64,000 nucleotides of DNA from Chitinophagaceae bacterium. Its GTDB lineage: Bacteria; Bacteroidota; Bacteroidia; Chitinophagales; Chitinophagaceae. Position 1 is the stretch's first letter, and each line of letters begins with the position of its first letter. The notes beneath the pieces are model-generated. The model was not told the origin of the DNA. It was given only the letters and a program-made list of their open reading frames with translations, and did no database searches. Where the stretch lies: the NCBI GenBank assembly GCA_027489035.1, contig JAIYAN010000008.1, positions 1 to 64,000 on the forward strand, read 5' to 3'. The translations under genes were made by a program, and so were the position numbers. Positions 36,784-45,993 of this stretch are shown in pieces.

Positions 36784-37306
36784 GATTATTGCTATCTGTT
36801 AATGAAGTAGTATCAATAGATATCAAATCAAACTTTGGTAATTCAGCAATTTCAAAATATTTATCGGTAATGTTACTTAATGTAGTTTCAATTGAAATAT
36901 CCTCTTCAAGGAAATTATCAATATCCGGATAGGCATTTAGTATAACTTCATCTGAAACTTTTAATTTAGATCTTATGCTTTTGAAGAATTTAATTTCAGT
37001 GTATTGAATTTCTTCGTCAGCTTTAATAGTTTTAATGGCAATATCAATTATCATTAACTCTTCCTGCTCAGATAAATCATATTGGTTCAGCAAGTCAAAA
37101 TAAAACGCAAAGAACTCTTTCCCTTTTTCATTATATTTTTGAATGAAAGCGTTTAATTTTTCTTCAAAATTAGAATCAGAATATAATGGATTGGTTGAAA
37201 AGACTGATTTTAATAATTCAACTTCTCTGCTGTCTATATTGCCATCACAAGCTAAACAACAAAATGCTGTTTTCAGTAAAAGCTTATCAAATGTAATTGT
37301 TTCCAT
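36776..37306 (-). CDS. TerB-like protein
   Basis: 176 residues, mostly helical. Acidic TerB/TerB-like signatures occur twice: CDGNIDSREVELLKSVF near the start and ADEEIQYTEIKFFKSIRSKL near 93-115. TerB domains bind divalent metals and sit beside membranes in tellurite-resistance and predicted stress/conflict systems. It follows the kinase-AAA gene by 25 bases. Confidence 0.7.
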   Translation of the reverse strand: METITFDKLLLKTAFCCLACDGNIDSREVELLKSVFSTNPLYSDSNFEEKLNAFIQKYNEKGKEFFAFYFDLLNQYDLSEQEELMIIDIAIKTIKADEEIQYTEIKFFKSIRSKLKVSDEVILNAYPDIDNFLEEDISIETTLSNITDKYFEIAELPKFDLISIDTTSLTDSNNHE

Positions 37307-37331
37307 TTTCTATATTTTTAATTGTGATATT

Positions 37332-39143
37332 TTATCTTCTGAATCCTATTGGATTTCTTGAATTGTTTTCTCCAGGTTCTTCTCCTTCCATCTTTGCCTT
37401 TATTTGTTCGTATTTTTTTAACTCCTGAAGTGTGACAGATGGCCTTGTATTTTTAATAACATTTTCTAATATTTCCATCGTAATTCTGGAATGAGTTTTC
37501 AATGCTTGTCTTGAAGCTTCATCAACTATCAAGTCTTTAATATCTGAAGAAACAAAGTTTTCTGTCAATGTCGCAAGCTTATCGTAATCAATTCCAAAAT
37601 CTATTGGTCTTGATTTTAGATACATTTCAAACATTAACTTCCTTGCTTCAAAATCAGGTGGTGATAAATAAAACTTTTTATCTAAACGGCCGGCTCTTAA
37701 TAAAGCAGCATCTATCTTATCGGGATAATTTGTTGCACACAAAACGAAAATTCCTTTTTCGCCGGTTCTATCCATTTCAGCCAACATGGCATCAACTGCG
37801 TTTTTAGACATTTCATGAGCATCACTATCTCTGCTTGGAAATAGTCCACTTATTTCCTCTATAAATATTATTGTCGGCGCATTTTTCTCTGCTTCCTGAA
37901 AAAGCTTTGAAATATTCTCTTCTGTTGCATTAATATATTTGCTTTTTAATGTGCCTGGATTTACATGAATAAAATTAAACCCAACTTCTTCTGCAAAATG
38001 TTTTGCAAAAAATGTTTTACCACAACCGGGAGGACCATACAAAAGCATTCCATTGGGAATGGTTAATCCATATTTAGCATACTCTTCTGGTTTATTCAAC
38101 GCATCTATGACATCTAACTGTAATTGTTCTTTTAAAATTTTCATTCCAGCTATTGCATCAAATCCCTTTCCTGTGGCTTTCTGAACTTTTAGTCTGTTAT
38201 TTTCTTTATCAACTGATCTAACTTTTTTAACTGTGTCCACATCTTCAATTTCAATTTCTCCATTTAATGCCTGAAGAAACTCATTAGCATTTTGAAATCG
38301 ATTCTCGGGATCATGTTGTAATGATTTCTTTATGACTTTGATAATGGTCTCATCAAAATCAACAATGTCTTCAGAAATATTTGTGAAAGAAAGCAACTTT
38401 GTTCTTTGTTCTAATATCAAATCTTCTGCTTTTGTTCTGTCTGCCTGAAATTTTGATACATCTTTAAACCATGGTGGCATTCCGAAAAGCAAATGATACA
38501 TTATAGCACCAACAGAGAACAAATCCGATTGAGGAGAAAATATGTTATTGAAACATTCAGAGGCTACATAATTTAAATTTAAACCTTCTTTATTGTATGC
38601 CTTTGAAGATTGATGAAAATAACGGGCAAAACCAAAATCAATAATTTTAGCTTGTGGAATATCTCCAGTCAAATCAAGCATAATGTTTTGAGGAGTAATT
38701 TCATTATGAATAATTGGTTCGGGCAAGTTGTGTAAATAAATTAGACCTTTAAGTACACCAGATATGATTATCTTTAAATCGTAAATTGAAGTGATTTTTT
38801 CTCGCTGATTTTTTTCTGCAAGTGTTTCACCTGCGATAAAATTGAGCACTAAAAAAACATATTTCTTTCCTTCATAAATCAATTCCCCACTGTCTTTATA
38901 GCCGACAATATTTGAATGATCAATTATTTTTAAAAATTCAATTTCGAGTAAGTTATTTTCTCTATCAAATGCTGAACGGTGTAGTTTTGGATAATTGAAA
39001 AGTTTTAAAAAATAAAGTTTTCCATCATTTCCTTTTACCCTATAAGTTTCTGCATTACTACCTTGCTTAATGAAAAGCATTACAGAATAGTTTTGATTTA
39101 AAGAAAAGTTTTTAGGTAAAATACCTTTATGATTTGATTCCAT
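37332..39143 (-). CDS. Protein kinase-like domain fused to a VCP/katanin-type AAA+ ATPase
   Basis: 603 residues. Residues about 15-295 form a eukaryotic-like Ser/Thr kinase fold: Gly loop KQGSNAETYRV, beta3 Lys47, and DFG at 169-171. In the catalytic loop HRD is replaced by H146-N-E148 (IIHNEITPQN), with Asn153 kept. A charged linker leads to a AAA+ domain (about 328-560) with Walker A GPPGCGKT (369-376), Walker B IIFIEE (425-430, first acid Glu instead of Asp), sensor Asn in CATNYP and arginine fingers in LLRAGRLD. The fusion suggests that the kinase part receives a signal and the AAA part remodels a protein. It lies between the Hsp70 and TerB genes. Confidence 0.85.
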   Translation of the reverse strand: MESNHKGILPKNFSLNQNYSVMLFIKQGSNAETYRVKGNDGKLYFLKLFNYPKLHRSAFDRENNLLEIEFLKIIDHSNIVGYKDSGELIYEGKKYVFLVLNFIAGETLAEKNQREKITSIYDLKIIISGVLKGLIYLHNLPEPIIHNEITPQNIMLDLTGDIPQAKIIDFGFARYFHQSSKAYNKEGLNLNYVASECFNNIFSPQSDLFSVGAIMYHLLFGMPPWFKDVSKFQADRTKAEDLILEQRTKLLSFTNISEDIVDFDETIIKVIKKSLQHDPENRFQNANEFLQALNGEIEIEDVDTVKKVRSVDKENNRLKVQKATGKGFDAIAGMKILKEQLQLDVIDALNKPEEYAKYGLTIPNGMLLYGPPGCGKTFFAKHFAEEVGFNFIHVNPGTLKSKYINATEENISKLFQEAEKNAPTIIFIEEISGLFPSRDSDAHEMSKNAVDAMLAEMDRTGEKGIFVLCATNYPDKIDAALLRAGRLDKKFYLSPPDFEARKLMFEMYLKSRPIDFGIDYDKLATLTENFVSSDIKDLIVDEASRQALKTHSRITMEILENVIKNTRPSVTLQELKKYEQIKAKMEGEEPGENNSRNPIGFRR

Positions 39144-39173
39144 TTTTGAAAAGCTGAAAGTTTATAATTTAAA

Positions 39174-41708
39174 TTATCCTAAAGTTTCTCCATCATTATC
39201 AATTGGGTCAATCCTTAAATCCCATATCTGAAGAACTATTGGTTTTAATTGGGATGTCTTTCCTTCTGAAATTAACTTCATTCCTTGATTTACAAGTTGT
39301 CGTGCTTTAGTCTTATCTTTCCACCTAAGGTTTTCAAATTCTCTATCATGGTATTCTATCCTTCCTTTATCCACTAAGCCTCCCGATACTGAATTACGAA
39401 TTTCTCTTTCAAGCATTTCTATCTCCTCTGTTAATTCCTTCGCAGCTTTTACTTCTTTATTTTTAATGATATGATCTATAGTCTTTTTGTACTCCTGGAT
39501 ATGAATTTCAATTTTATCCATTTCTATTTCTTCATCATCATTATTTAATTTTATCTTTTTAATTAGGTCTTCAAAATCAAAAAAGGCATCTTTAAGTTCT
39601 TTTTCAATTTTTGGCCATTCTGCTACTTTTTCGGCGCTGTCTAATTTCAGTAGCTCTTTACGTAAGCCATCAAGAATTTTTAGTTTACCATCTGCACTTC
39701 CTTTTTCATTTTCTAACTGTTCTTCAAGTGCTTCTAACTTTTCATAAATATCATTAGCATTAAGTTTCTGTGCTGTTAGCTTTGCTTTATAAATTTCTTT
39801 TTTAAGTAATTCTTCAGTAGGTGGTTCTGTCTGTTTAATTTCAATTTCTAATTCCTCGCTATGGTTTAACAAAGGAAAGTATGCTGTAAATTTCATTAAT
39901 TGTGATCCATCGACTTTAATGGTAATATCAACATCACTTCCTTCTGGTAATAATGCTGGCATAGTTTCTCCTGTAATAATCACTTCATTCACAAGATTAT
40001 TCAAAGTCGGAGTCGTACCTTCTGAATTATATTCACCTTGATAAATTGGAATGCGAATTATATCTTTTATCATTCCAGGCCTAATAGCAGTTCTCGTTTT
40101 CAAACCATTTCTAACACCTGTAACCGGAATAGACTTATTTCTTTCTAATCCCTTTACACAAGCAAATCTATCATCTTTAAATTCATGAAAATATTTACCA
40201 ATTCCAATATTATAAGGTAATACCTGCATTTTATCAAGGCCTCCAATTCCTTGTAAAATGCTAAATTGATTTGGTTGGCATTCTAATTTATTACCAGCTT
40301 CGTCATAAACGTTAATTTCAAAAGAATTAGAACGCCCCTCAACTAATAGAACATCAACGATTGTAGCTTTCTCACTAATTAGTTTTTTGCCGCTACTCCA
40401 TGCTCCATCAAATCGTACCACATCAGCGTAAATCTTTTCGGGAAAAGTTCCCGTAGTTTTTTCTTTTAGTACCTTCAAATTTACCATTTCGTCCAATTCC
40501 ACAGAAGTAGCTTCGTATTTAATATCCAGTTGAAGTTTAGTTTTATCTCTTGTTGTTTCTTTTACTTCGTCTGAAACCGAAATTGTTGAGGCAAATAAAG
40601 CGGCACCTTTTGCAACGACTGTCATTGGGTCAACCGAAGTATCTATTTTTTCAGTAATTTGTTCTTTAAGCATTCTGCGAAGGATTGGCGAATAAGTTGG
40701 TCCACCAACTAATATCAAGGCGCCAAGGTCAGAACCTTTTAGATTATTTCGCTTTAATAAATCTTTACAAATATCTATTGCCTTTTGAAAAATTGGAGAA
40801 AATATTTTTTCCAAATCATTACCAGTTAATTCCAAGTCAATTTCTGGCTCTTCGCCATTTTCATCTTCAAATGGCAGATCTCCAAGATTAGTTAAAATTC
40901 GAGCCTTATCCTTAAATGAAAGTTCGTTTTTAGCACCTTCTGCATGAAATTTAACCGCAGCTCTTAACAGCTCTTTTTTTGTTGAATCATTTATTACAAA
41001 ATCAATTGCATAGTTTTCTTGTAGATAAGGAATTATTAGGCTGTCAACAATTGCCTCATCTAGATTTTTACCTCCGAGCCAATTGTCCCCATCAGTATCT
41101 TTTACCGCTAAAACACCTTCTTCAGCCTTTATTAATGCAGCATCAAATGTTCCACCACCGAAATCGAAAACCAACCAAAAGCCGTCTTTATTGCTTGAAT
41201 CAAGACCATAAGCGGTGGCTGCAGCCACTGGTTCTTGTAATAGTTCAATATGTTTAAAGCCCGCAAGCTTTGCGGCTTGCATTGTAGCTTCATTTTGTGG
41301 ATTTAAAAATTTTGCAGGAACTGTAATGACTATTGAAGAAATATTTTCGTCTGAAACAAGTGATTTTAGCTTCTTTAGCACCTCAGCAGATAAATCTTCG
41401 GATGAAAAACTTGTATTCATATTTGAAGACTCTTCTTTATGAGTTGTCCCCATGGTTCTTTTGAACTCAATGAAAGTGTTTTTTTGTCCTTTTTCAAATG
41501 TCTTTAATGCTCTTGCACTATCGTTTTTTAAAACATTATACGCTGTATCTCCAACAAGTATATCTTGCTTTCTACTAAATGTTATACATGAAGGAGTTGT
41601 GTCTTTAAGAGTTTCAGATTTCTTAATTGTTGGAACCCCATTTTCCATTCTTGCTATTGCAGAGTTTGTTGTTCCCAGATCAATTCCATAATCAATTTTA
41701 TTTCTCAT
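39174..41708 (-). CDS. Divergent Hsp70 (DnaK-family) chaperone, 844 aa
   Basis: The nucleotide-binding domain is complete: DLGTTNS at 10-16, VPAKFLNPQNEATMQAAKLA at 130-149, DFGGGTFD at 182-189, GDNWLGG at 207-213 and ILVGGPTYSP near 335-345. After about 390 the protein leaves the DnaK pattern: the hydrophobic VLLLD linker is not recognisable, the beta domain is different, and about 220 C-terminal residues are long charged helices or coiled coil. Normal DnaK is about 640 residues. It is not the housekeeping dnaK. It is flanked by GrpE-like and kinase-AAA genes. Confidence 0.9.
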   Translation of the reverse strand: MRNKIDYGIDLGTTNSAIARMENGVPTIKKSETLKDTTPSCITFSRKQDILVGDTAYNVLKNDSARALKTFEKGQKNTFIEFKRTMGTTHKEESSNMNTSFSSEDLSAEVLKKLKSLVSDENISSIVITVPAKFLNPQNEATMQAAKLAGFKHIELLQEPVAAATAYGLDSSNKDGFWLVFDFGGGTFDAALIKAEEGVLAVKDTDGDNWLGGKNLDEAIVDSLIIPYLQENYAIDFVINDSTKKELLRAAVKFHAEGAKNELSFKDKARILTNLGDLPFEDENGEEPEIDLELTGNDLEKIFSPIFQKAIDICKDLLKRNNLKGSDLGALILVGGPTYSPILRRMLKEQITEKIDTSVDPMTVVAKGAALFASTISVSDEVKETTRDKTKLQLDIKYEATSVELDEMVNLKVLKEKTTGTFPEKIYADVVRFDGAWSSGKKLISEKATIVDVLLVEGRSNSFEINVYDEAGNKLECQPNQFSILQGIGGLDKMQVLPYNIGIGKYFHEFKDDRFACVKGLERNKSIPVTGVRNGLKTRTAIRPGMIKDIIRIPIYQGEYNSEGTTPTLNNLVNEVIITGETMPALLPEGSDVDITIKVDGSQLMKFTAYFPLLNHSEELEIEIKQTEPPTEELLKKEIYKAKLTAQKLNANDIYEKLEALEEQLENEKGSADGKLKILDGLRKELLKLDSAEKVAEWPKIEKELKDAFFDFEDLIKKIKLNNDDEEIEMDKIEIHIQEYKKTIDHIIKNKEVKAAKELTEEIEMLEREIRNSVSGGLVDKGRIEYHDREFENLRWKDKTKARQLVNQGMKLISEGKTSQLKPIVLQIWDLRIDPIDNDGETLG

Positions 41709-41848
41709 GTTTTATATTTTTAATTATTTAAAATCATTTTGATTTTTTTGGTGGCTTTTAAATAAAATGTACCTAAAGTAAAATTCTATAAAATGACGTA
41801 TAAATTAATTTAAGTGTTGAAGACATTGTAAATAACTTTAAAAATAAT

Positions 41849-42727
41849 TTAGTAGCCAACAGAAACCTCTATTTGAGCAGTTTGAATCATTTTATCATTA
41901 TAATTTACTTGAGGAATCAATATTTTAGTAATAATTTCTTGTCCTTTCTCAAGTGTTTCATCAGGAATTGATGTAGTAACTATTACTCTCATACCTTGAT
42001 TGAAAGCCTTTCCTAAGAGTTCAGGCATTTCATAACCATTAGCGAATAAGTTGTCTTTTAATTTCCCAACCGATGCTTGTAATTGTTTTAACCCTTTTGT
42101 TTTTGAATCCATCAGGTTGATGTTTCTTTCAATCAAATTGATTTCACTGGCAACTTTCAAAGCTAAAGAATGGTCGGGTTCTACATTAGGCGTTACTTGT
42201 AGCGTATTTTTTTGGTGTTCTATTAAGTGTAAATGAGAATCCATCAATTCAGTTTGCTTACCGAATTCTTTCACTAAACTTTCCTCTATGGATGATTTAG
42301 TTTTGCTCAACTGGTCAATAAAATCCGACTTGTCTGTTTGTTGCTTTTTACTCAAAAGCCAATATAAAATACCCGAAAGTAGAATTGCTAAAAGCACTCC
42401 AATAATTCCGTAAAGCGTATTTTTGCTTAATGAATCTGATACCTCTGTTATTTTTTCTCCAGATTGTGAAATTTTTATTCCCAATTGACTAGCTGTTGTG
42501 TTTATGGCCGCCGTGTTTTCTAGAAGACTTTTCTTCAAACTATTGATGCTATCATAAGCAGCATTAAGTTTAATATTTAGTGTGCCAACCTCCGATATTC
42601 TAATACTATTTTCCGATTGAAGGTCTTTTATTTTTTTATTTAATTGCTTAAATGTACTATCTGAATTTTCGGCAAATGAGCCGAATGAAGAAATTATAAG
42701 TATTGTAAATGTTATTAGTTTTTTCAT
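41849..42727 (-). CDS. Membrane-anchored GrpE-like nucleotide exchange factor (proposed)
   Basis: 292 residues. A signal peptide (1-19) is followed by a periplasmic coiled coil (about 25-100), one membrane helix (about 105-126, LYGIIGVLLAILLSG) and a cytoplasmic helical region. The last 75 residues (GYEMPELLGKAF, then VIVTTSIPDETL, IITKILIPQVNYN and IQTAQIEVSVG) follow the pattern of the GrpE beta domain. Its place directly ahead of Hsp70 supports a nucleotide exchange role tied to the membrane. The GrpE match is by eye and moderate. Confidence 0.55.
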   Translation of the reverse strand: MKKLITFTILIISSFGSFAENSDSTFKQLNKKIKDLQSENSIRISEVGTLNIKLNAAYDSINSLKKSLLENTAAINTTASQLGIKISQSGEKITEVSDSLSKNTLYGIIGVLLAILLSGILYWLLSKKQQTDKSDFIDQLSKTKSSIEESLVKEFGKQTELMDSHLHLIEHQKNTLQVTPNVEPDHSLALKVASEINLIERNINLMDSKTKGLKQLQASVGKLKDNLFANGYEMPELLGKAFNQGMRVIVTTSIPDETLEKGQEIITKILIPQVNYNDKMIQTAQIEVSVGY

Positions 42728-43491
42728 TATTTTAAAAGTTTTATAAATTGATTCAAAGATTTTCGAATGATGATGTTTATTGCTTTTTTATTTTTAAGCT
42801 TTTCAACAATTTTCGGTGAATAGTGGTAATATGTTTTTATAAACCATTTTCCTAATACCATCTTATCCAAAACCTCATCTCGAAATTGACGCAAAATCAT
42901 TACTTGTGGATGGTTATAATCACCATAAACCATTGTAGCTATGTAACAGCCTTTATTTAGTTCTTTTAGTTTGTTTTCATAAAGCATTTTTGCATCAAAA
43001 ACTTTAGTTCTTAAATAACTTTCATCGTAGTTAATCTGGATTCCAAGACGAGTGTTTTTTTCAAGAAATGACAACAAATTTCTCTTGGTATTGAGACATG
43101 CAATCAGGAAGTTTGTAGGAATTTGAGAAAACTTTTTGATGAAAGCAATATTTTCATTTTTCCCTAGATTATTACCGATAGTTTGAAAATAAACTTGAAT
43201 TTGACCTAAACAAGAAATATATAATTTTTCAACTAACTCATTAATCTTATCAACGTATAATGTAAGGATTGAATTAAAAATATTTCTATCAAATTCCTTG
43301 TTAAAATCGAATAATTGAGAACTGAGAATCTTGTCAAATGATTCATTTTTAGTAATCGCATCTGAATTTAATTCTTCGTAAATTTTTGCGGTAAATTCAA
43401 AAAGATGCCTAGAATGATCGTCATCAACTCTTAACCTATTGAAGTCATTTGAATTGCCTTTCCAACTAAGTCCTACAGCTTGTATAAACAT
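42727..43491 (-). CDS. CFI-box protein
   Basis: 254 residues. The N-terminal 175 are helical and unrecognised. The C-terminal part has the CFI-box pattern: CYIATMVYGDYNHPQV, LRQFRDEVL and YYHYSPKIVEKL, close to the usual C-F-I-A-T-A-x-Y-G ... L-R-x-F-R-D ... Y-Y-x-x-S-P. This box recurs in many unrelated bacterial proteins and its role is unknown. The gene overlaps the GrpE-like gene by one base, so they are translationally coupled. Confidence 0.7.
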   Translation of the reverse strand: MFIQAVGLSWKGNSNDFNRLRVDDDHSRHLFEFTAKIYEELNSDAITKNESFDKILSSQLFDFNKEFDRNIFNSILTLYVDKINELVEKLYISCLGQIQVYFQTIGNNLGKNENIAFIKKFSQIPTNFLIACLNTKRNLLSFLEKNTRLGIQINYDESYLRTKVFDAKMLYENKLKELNKGCYIATMVYGDYNHPQVMILRQFRDEVLDKMVLGKWFIKTYYHYSPKIVEKLKNKKAINIIIRKSLNQFIKLLK

Positions 43492-43506
43492 ATTTTTATT
43501 TAAATT

Positions 43507-45183
43507 TTAAACAGAGAAATTTTTTCCAATTGATACCCCAATAATACCACCGACCAAAGCTCCTCCACCGTCTCCTAAATAAGCACCGATCAAAACTCCT
43601 ATTAGTCCAAAAATCCACCAAGCATTTTCTGAAAAATCAAAATCACTTGAGTTACTTGTTGTGGCTGTACTAATTGGCCGTGAGCTTCCGCCTCCACTAT
43701 TTCCTCTAGAACCATTAGATACTTTATCGAGTTGTGTCTTTTCGTTTTGTATAAATGTTTTGTACTCTTGGAACTGAGTTTTGAAATCATTTTTTAAGTC
43801 CATTGCACCAACCATATTAATAACAGTAATAACAGGAGTTATTTTTTCTTTCAGAGAATTTATTATTGCAAGTTTTTGACTATTATATGTAGCGGTTTCA
43901 AACTTTTTTTTCAGATCAATATAATCAGATAATGAATAGTTTAGTGCATCTGATGCAATTCTTGTACTTACACTCAAATATAATTCATCGCTACTGCCTA
44001 ATACATTTTTTATATTATTCAAAGATTTTTTTGAAGCATTTAAGTGTTGAATTGCATTTTCTACTGTTTCGCTTTTGTTGTCGTAAGCATCAATCAAGTT
44101 TTTAATAATATCAAAATCAACTGAGATCATTTTTTGTTTGTCTCTTTCTTGTTGTCCCTCTACCCAATCTTGTATAACTTCTATAGTTTCTTCACATCTG
44201 TTTTTAACAATCTTTCCAAACGCAAATGATTTCGACTTTTTACAAAGAGTTAAAGCTTCAGGTCCTGGATCAAAGTCCGTGTCCATGAAGTGGTTATAAT
44301 AATCAATGCCACACTGAAGAACTTCATCCGCAATCTTATCAGAAATATTGATAAATTTCAAATTTTTTGAACCTAAGATTGATTTCAGAAGAGCATAATT
44401 TTTTGCTGTTGCAGAAATTATTTTTTTACCTATTGCTATTGAATTTGTTTTGTTATTTTTCCTATTGACTTTCCCTGTCTCAATTTCTTTTTCGATTTGT
44501 TCAAGCGGCTTTTGAATATAGCTTTTCAAAAAATCTTCTTTTGCAGAAAATTCTTGTTGGTTTACAATTTCAATAAACTTCGAAGTAGTTAAACCTTTGC
44601 TTTTTTCAATCTCGACCTGAATTTGATTAAGAAACAAAAGCTGAAGCTCTATTTTTGATATTTTAAATGTTTCATCAGTAGCCAACTTTATAAAGGATTT
44701 TGAAAAATTGCTTTCAATAAATTTCAATTTATATCTTATCCCTTTTTCAAGTACAGTTTCATTTATTAATTCATTTTTAAATGCAGCATGCAACATTAAT
44801 GTTGAAAGATTGCTAAAAGCAGAAAGATTGTATTCAGCAACCTCTTTTTCGGATGTTTTTAAACCCCAAATTCTTATTGCATCCTGAGTATCATTAGCTT
44901 TTATCGCATCAAAAGCAGGTTCGTCTGTGTGACTTCCATCAAAAAACCAAAACAATGCGGCAATAATTTTATCGTTTCCAAGATTGAGTTTGGAGGATGC
45001 ATCATTTACATTTTCAATTGTTCTATTTAATTGGCCTAAAACAGGAAAGCTAAAATCTTCCTCCGGCTCCTGCTCAGCTTCAATAAATTGTTTTAAACGT
45101 CTAGTTTGCCTTTCCTGTTCCCTTGCAGTTGCACCTACAAGCAAACCAAGTATTCTGTAAGGATTTTTTAAAACGATATTCAT
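43507..45183 (-). CDS. J-like protein with a glycine-zipper membrane tail
   Basis: 558 residues. The first 80 residues (NPYRILGLLVGATAREQERQ, FPVLGQLNRTIENVNDASSKL, then IIAALFWF) resemble a DnaJ fold that opens with a YxxLGL motif but has no HPD tripeptide. I recall similar N-termini beside Hsp70 paralogues. A long helical middle with coiled coils follows, then a Ser/Gly linker and a C-terminal hydrophobic, Gly-rich tail (FGLIGVLIGAYLGDGGGALV). It would complete an Hsp70-GrpE-J set (inference). Confidence 0.6.
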   Translation of the reverse strand: MNIVLKNPYRILGLLVGATAREQERQTRRLKQFIEAEQEPEEDFSFPVLGQLNRTIENVNDASSKLNLGNDKIIAALFWFFDGSHTDEPAFDAIKANDTQDAIRIWGLKTSEKEVAEYNLSAFSNLSTLMLHAAFKNELINETVLEKGIRYKLKFIESNFSKSFIKLATDETFKISKIELQLLFLNQIQVEIEKSKGLTTSKFIEIVNQQEFSAKEDFLKSYIQKPLEQIEKEIETGKVNRKNNKTNSIAIGKKIISATAKNYALLKSILGSKNLKFINISDKIADEVLQCGIDYYNHFMDTDFDPGPEALTLCKKSKSFAFGKIVKNRCEETIEVIQDWVEGQQERDKQKMISVDFDIIKNLIDAYDNKSETVENAIQHLNASKKSLNNIKNVLGSSDELYLSVSTRIASDALNYSLSDYIDLKKKFETATYNSQKLAIINSLKEKITPVITVINMVGAMDLKNDFKTQFQEYKTFIQNEKTQLDKVSNGSRGNSGGGSSRPISTATTSNSSDFDFSENAWWIFGLIGVLIGAYLGDGGGALVGGIIGVSIGKNFSV

Positions 45184-45258
45184 TTATTCTCAAAAATTTA
45201 ATCTACTTTTTCGTTATTACAATTATTTGAATCGCATATTATTTATTGGTACCATTTT

Positions 45259-45798
45259 CTATCTTCTTCGTGTTATAATATAAAACTTCCATGAATATCC
45301 TTGCCCACCTTGCAATGATTCCAATCCAATATAAGGAGTAACACCTGGTGCTGAAGCACGATATGAACAAGTGCCAGGATAAACAGTAATTGTTTTTTTC
45401 TGTTGAGGACTGAAGGAATAGGTTTCCGAATTTAATTTTAATGTTAGTTTCAAATTTGTATTGTTGAAAATTTCAAGTTCAGATTCACTTGAATTAATTT
45501 GACCTGTTGAAGTAAATAATCCTTCTTCATTTCTTTTTACTTCCATTCCGACATTTATAAACGACTTACTTACATATCCTTCTTTGTCAGAATTAATATC
45601 TATTACATTATAAAAGTCATTTTCTGAATCAAGAGATATTATGAAAATATTCGCACCGGGCTTTAATGATTTTATTATTCCATATTCTTTACCTGGACCT
45701 TCTCTAAGGTTTACTTGTCTAATGATTTTACCCAGATAAGATTGCGCTGACACTGAAACACTCAAGCATACAGATATCAATAAAAGAATGTTTTTCAC
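45259..45798 (-). CDS. Secreted bacterial SH3 protein with shared C-terminal beta domain
   Basis: 179 residues. The signal peptide ends VSAQ (about 1-19). An SH3b domain covers about 20-85 (QVNLREGPGKEYGIIKSLKPG, EGYVSKSFI), which usually binds peptidoglycan. The last 75 residues (SELEIFNNTNLKLTLKL to SWKFYIITRR) match the C-terminus of the lipoprotein at 34687-35526. The two related exported proteins mark the two ends of the chaperone-kinase cluster. Confidence 0.75.
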   Translation of the reverse strand: MKNILLLISVCLSVSVSAQSYLGKIIRQVNLREGPGKEYGIIKSLKPGANIFIISLDSENDFYNVIDINSDKEGYVSKSFINVGMEVKRNEEGLFTSTGQINSSESELEIFNNTNLKLTLKLNSETYSFSPQQKKTITVYPGTCSYRASAPGVTPYIGLESLQGGQGYSWKFYIITRRR

Positions 45799-45993
45799 TA
45801 TAATAATTAGATATTTACAATTTTGATAAGGTAATAAATATACATATTCTCTATCATTTTTTTATAAAATGCAATGACCAATTTATAGGTGTGATAAAAA
45901 CTAAAAAAAACGTGAAAATCCATATTGATATACCAACACCTAATAACTCTTATTTTAATTGCATTAATTGACGAAAGAAAATCGAATCTGCTC

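Noticed and set aside
40685-41257. Plus-strand ORFs opposite the Hsp70 gene
   Set aside because: Shadow frames of a clear Hsp70 coding sequence.
39174-41708. Housekeeping dnaK
   Set aside because: 844 residues, divergent second half and no VLLLD linker; no canonical dnaJ or grpE beside it.
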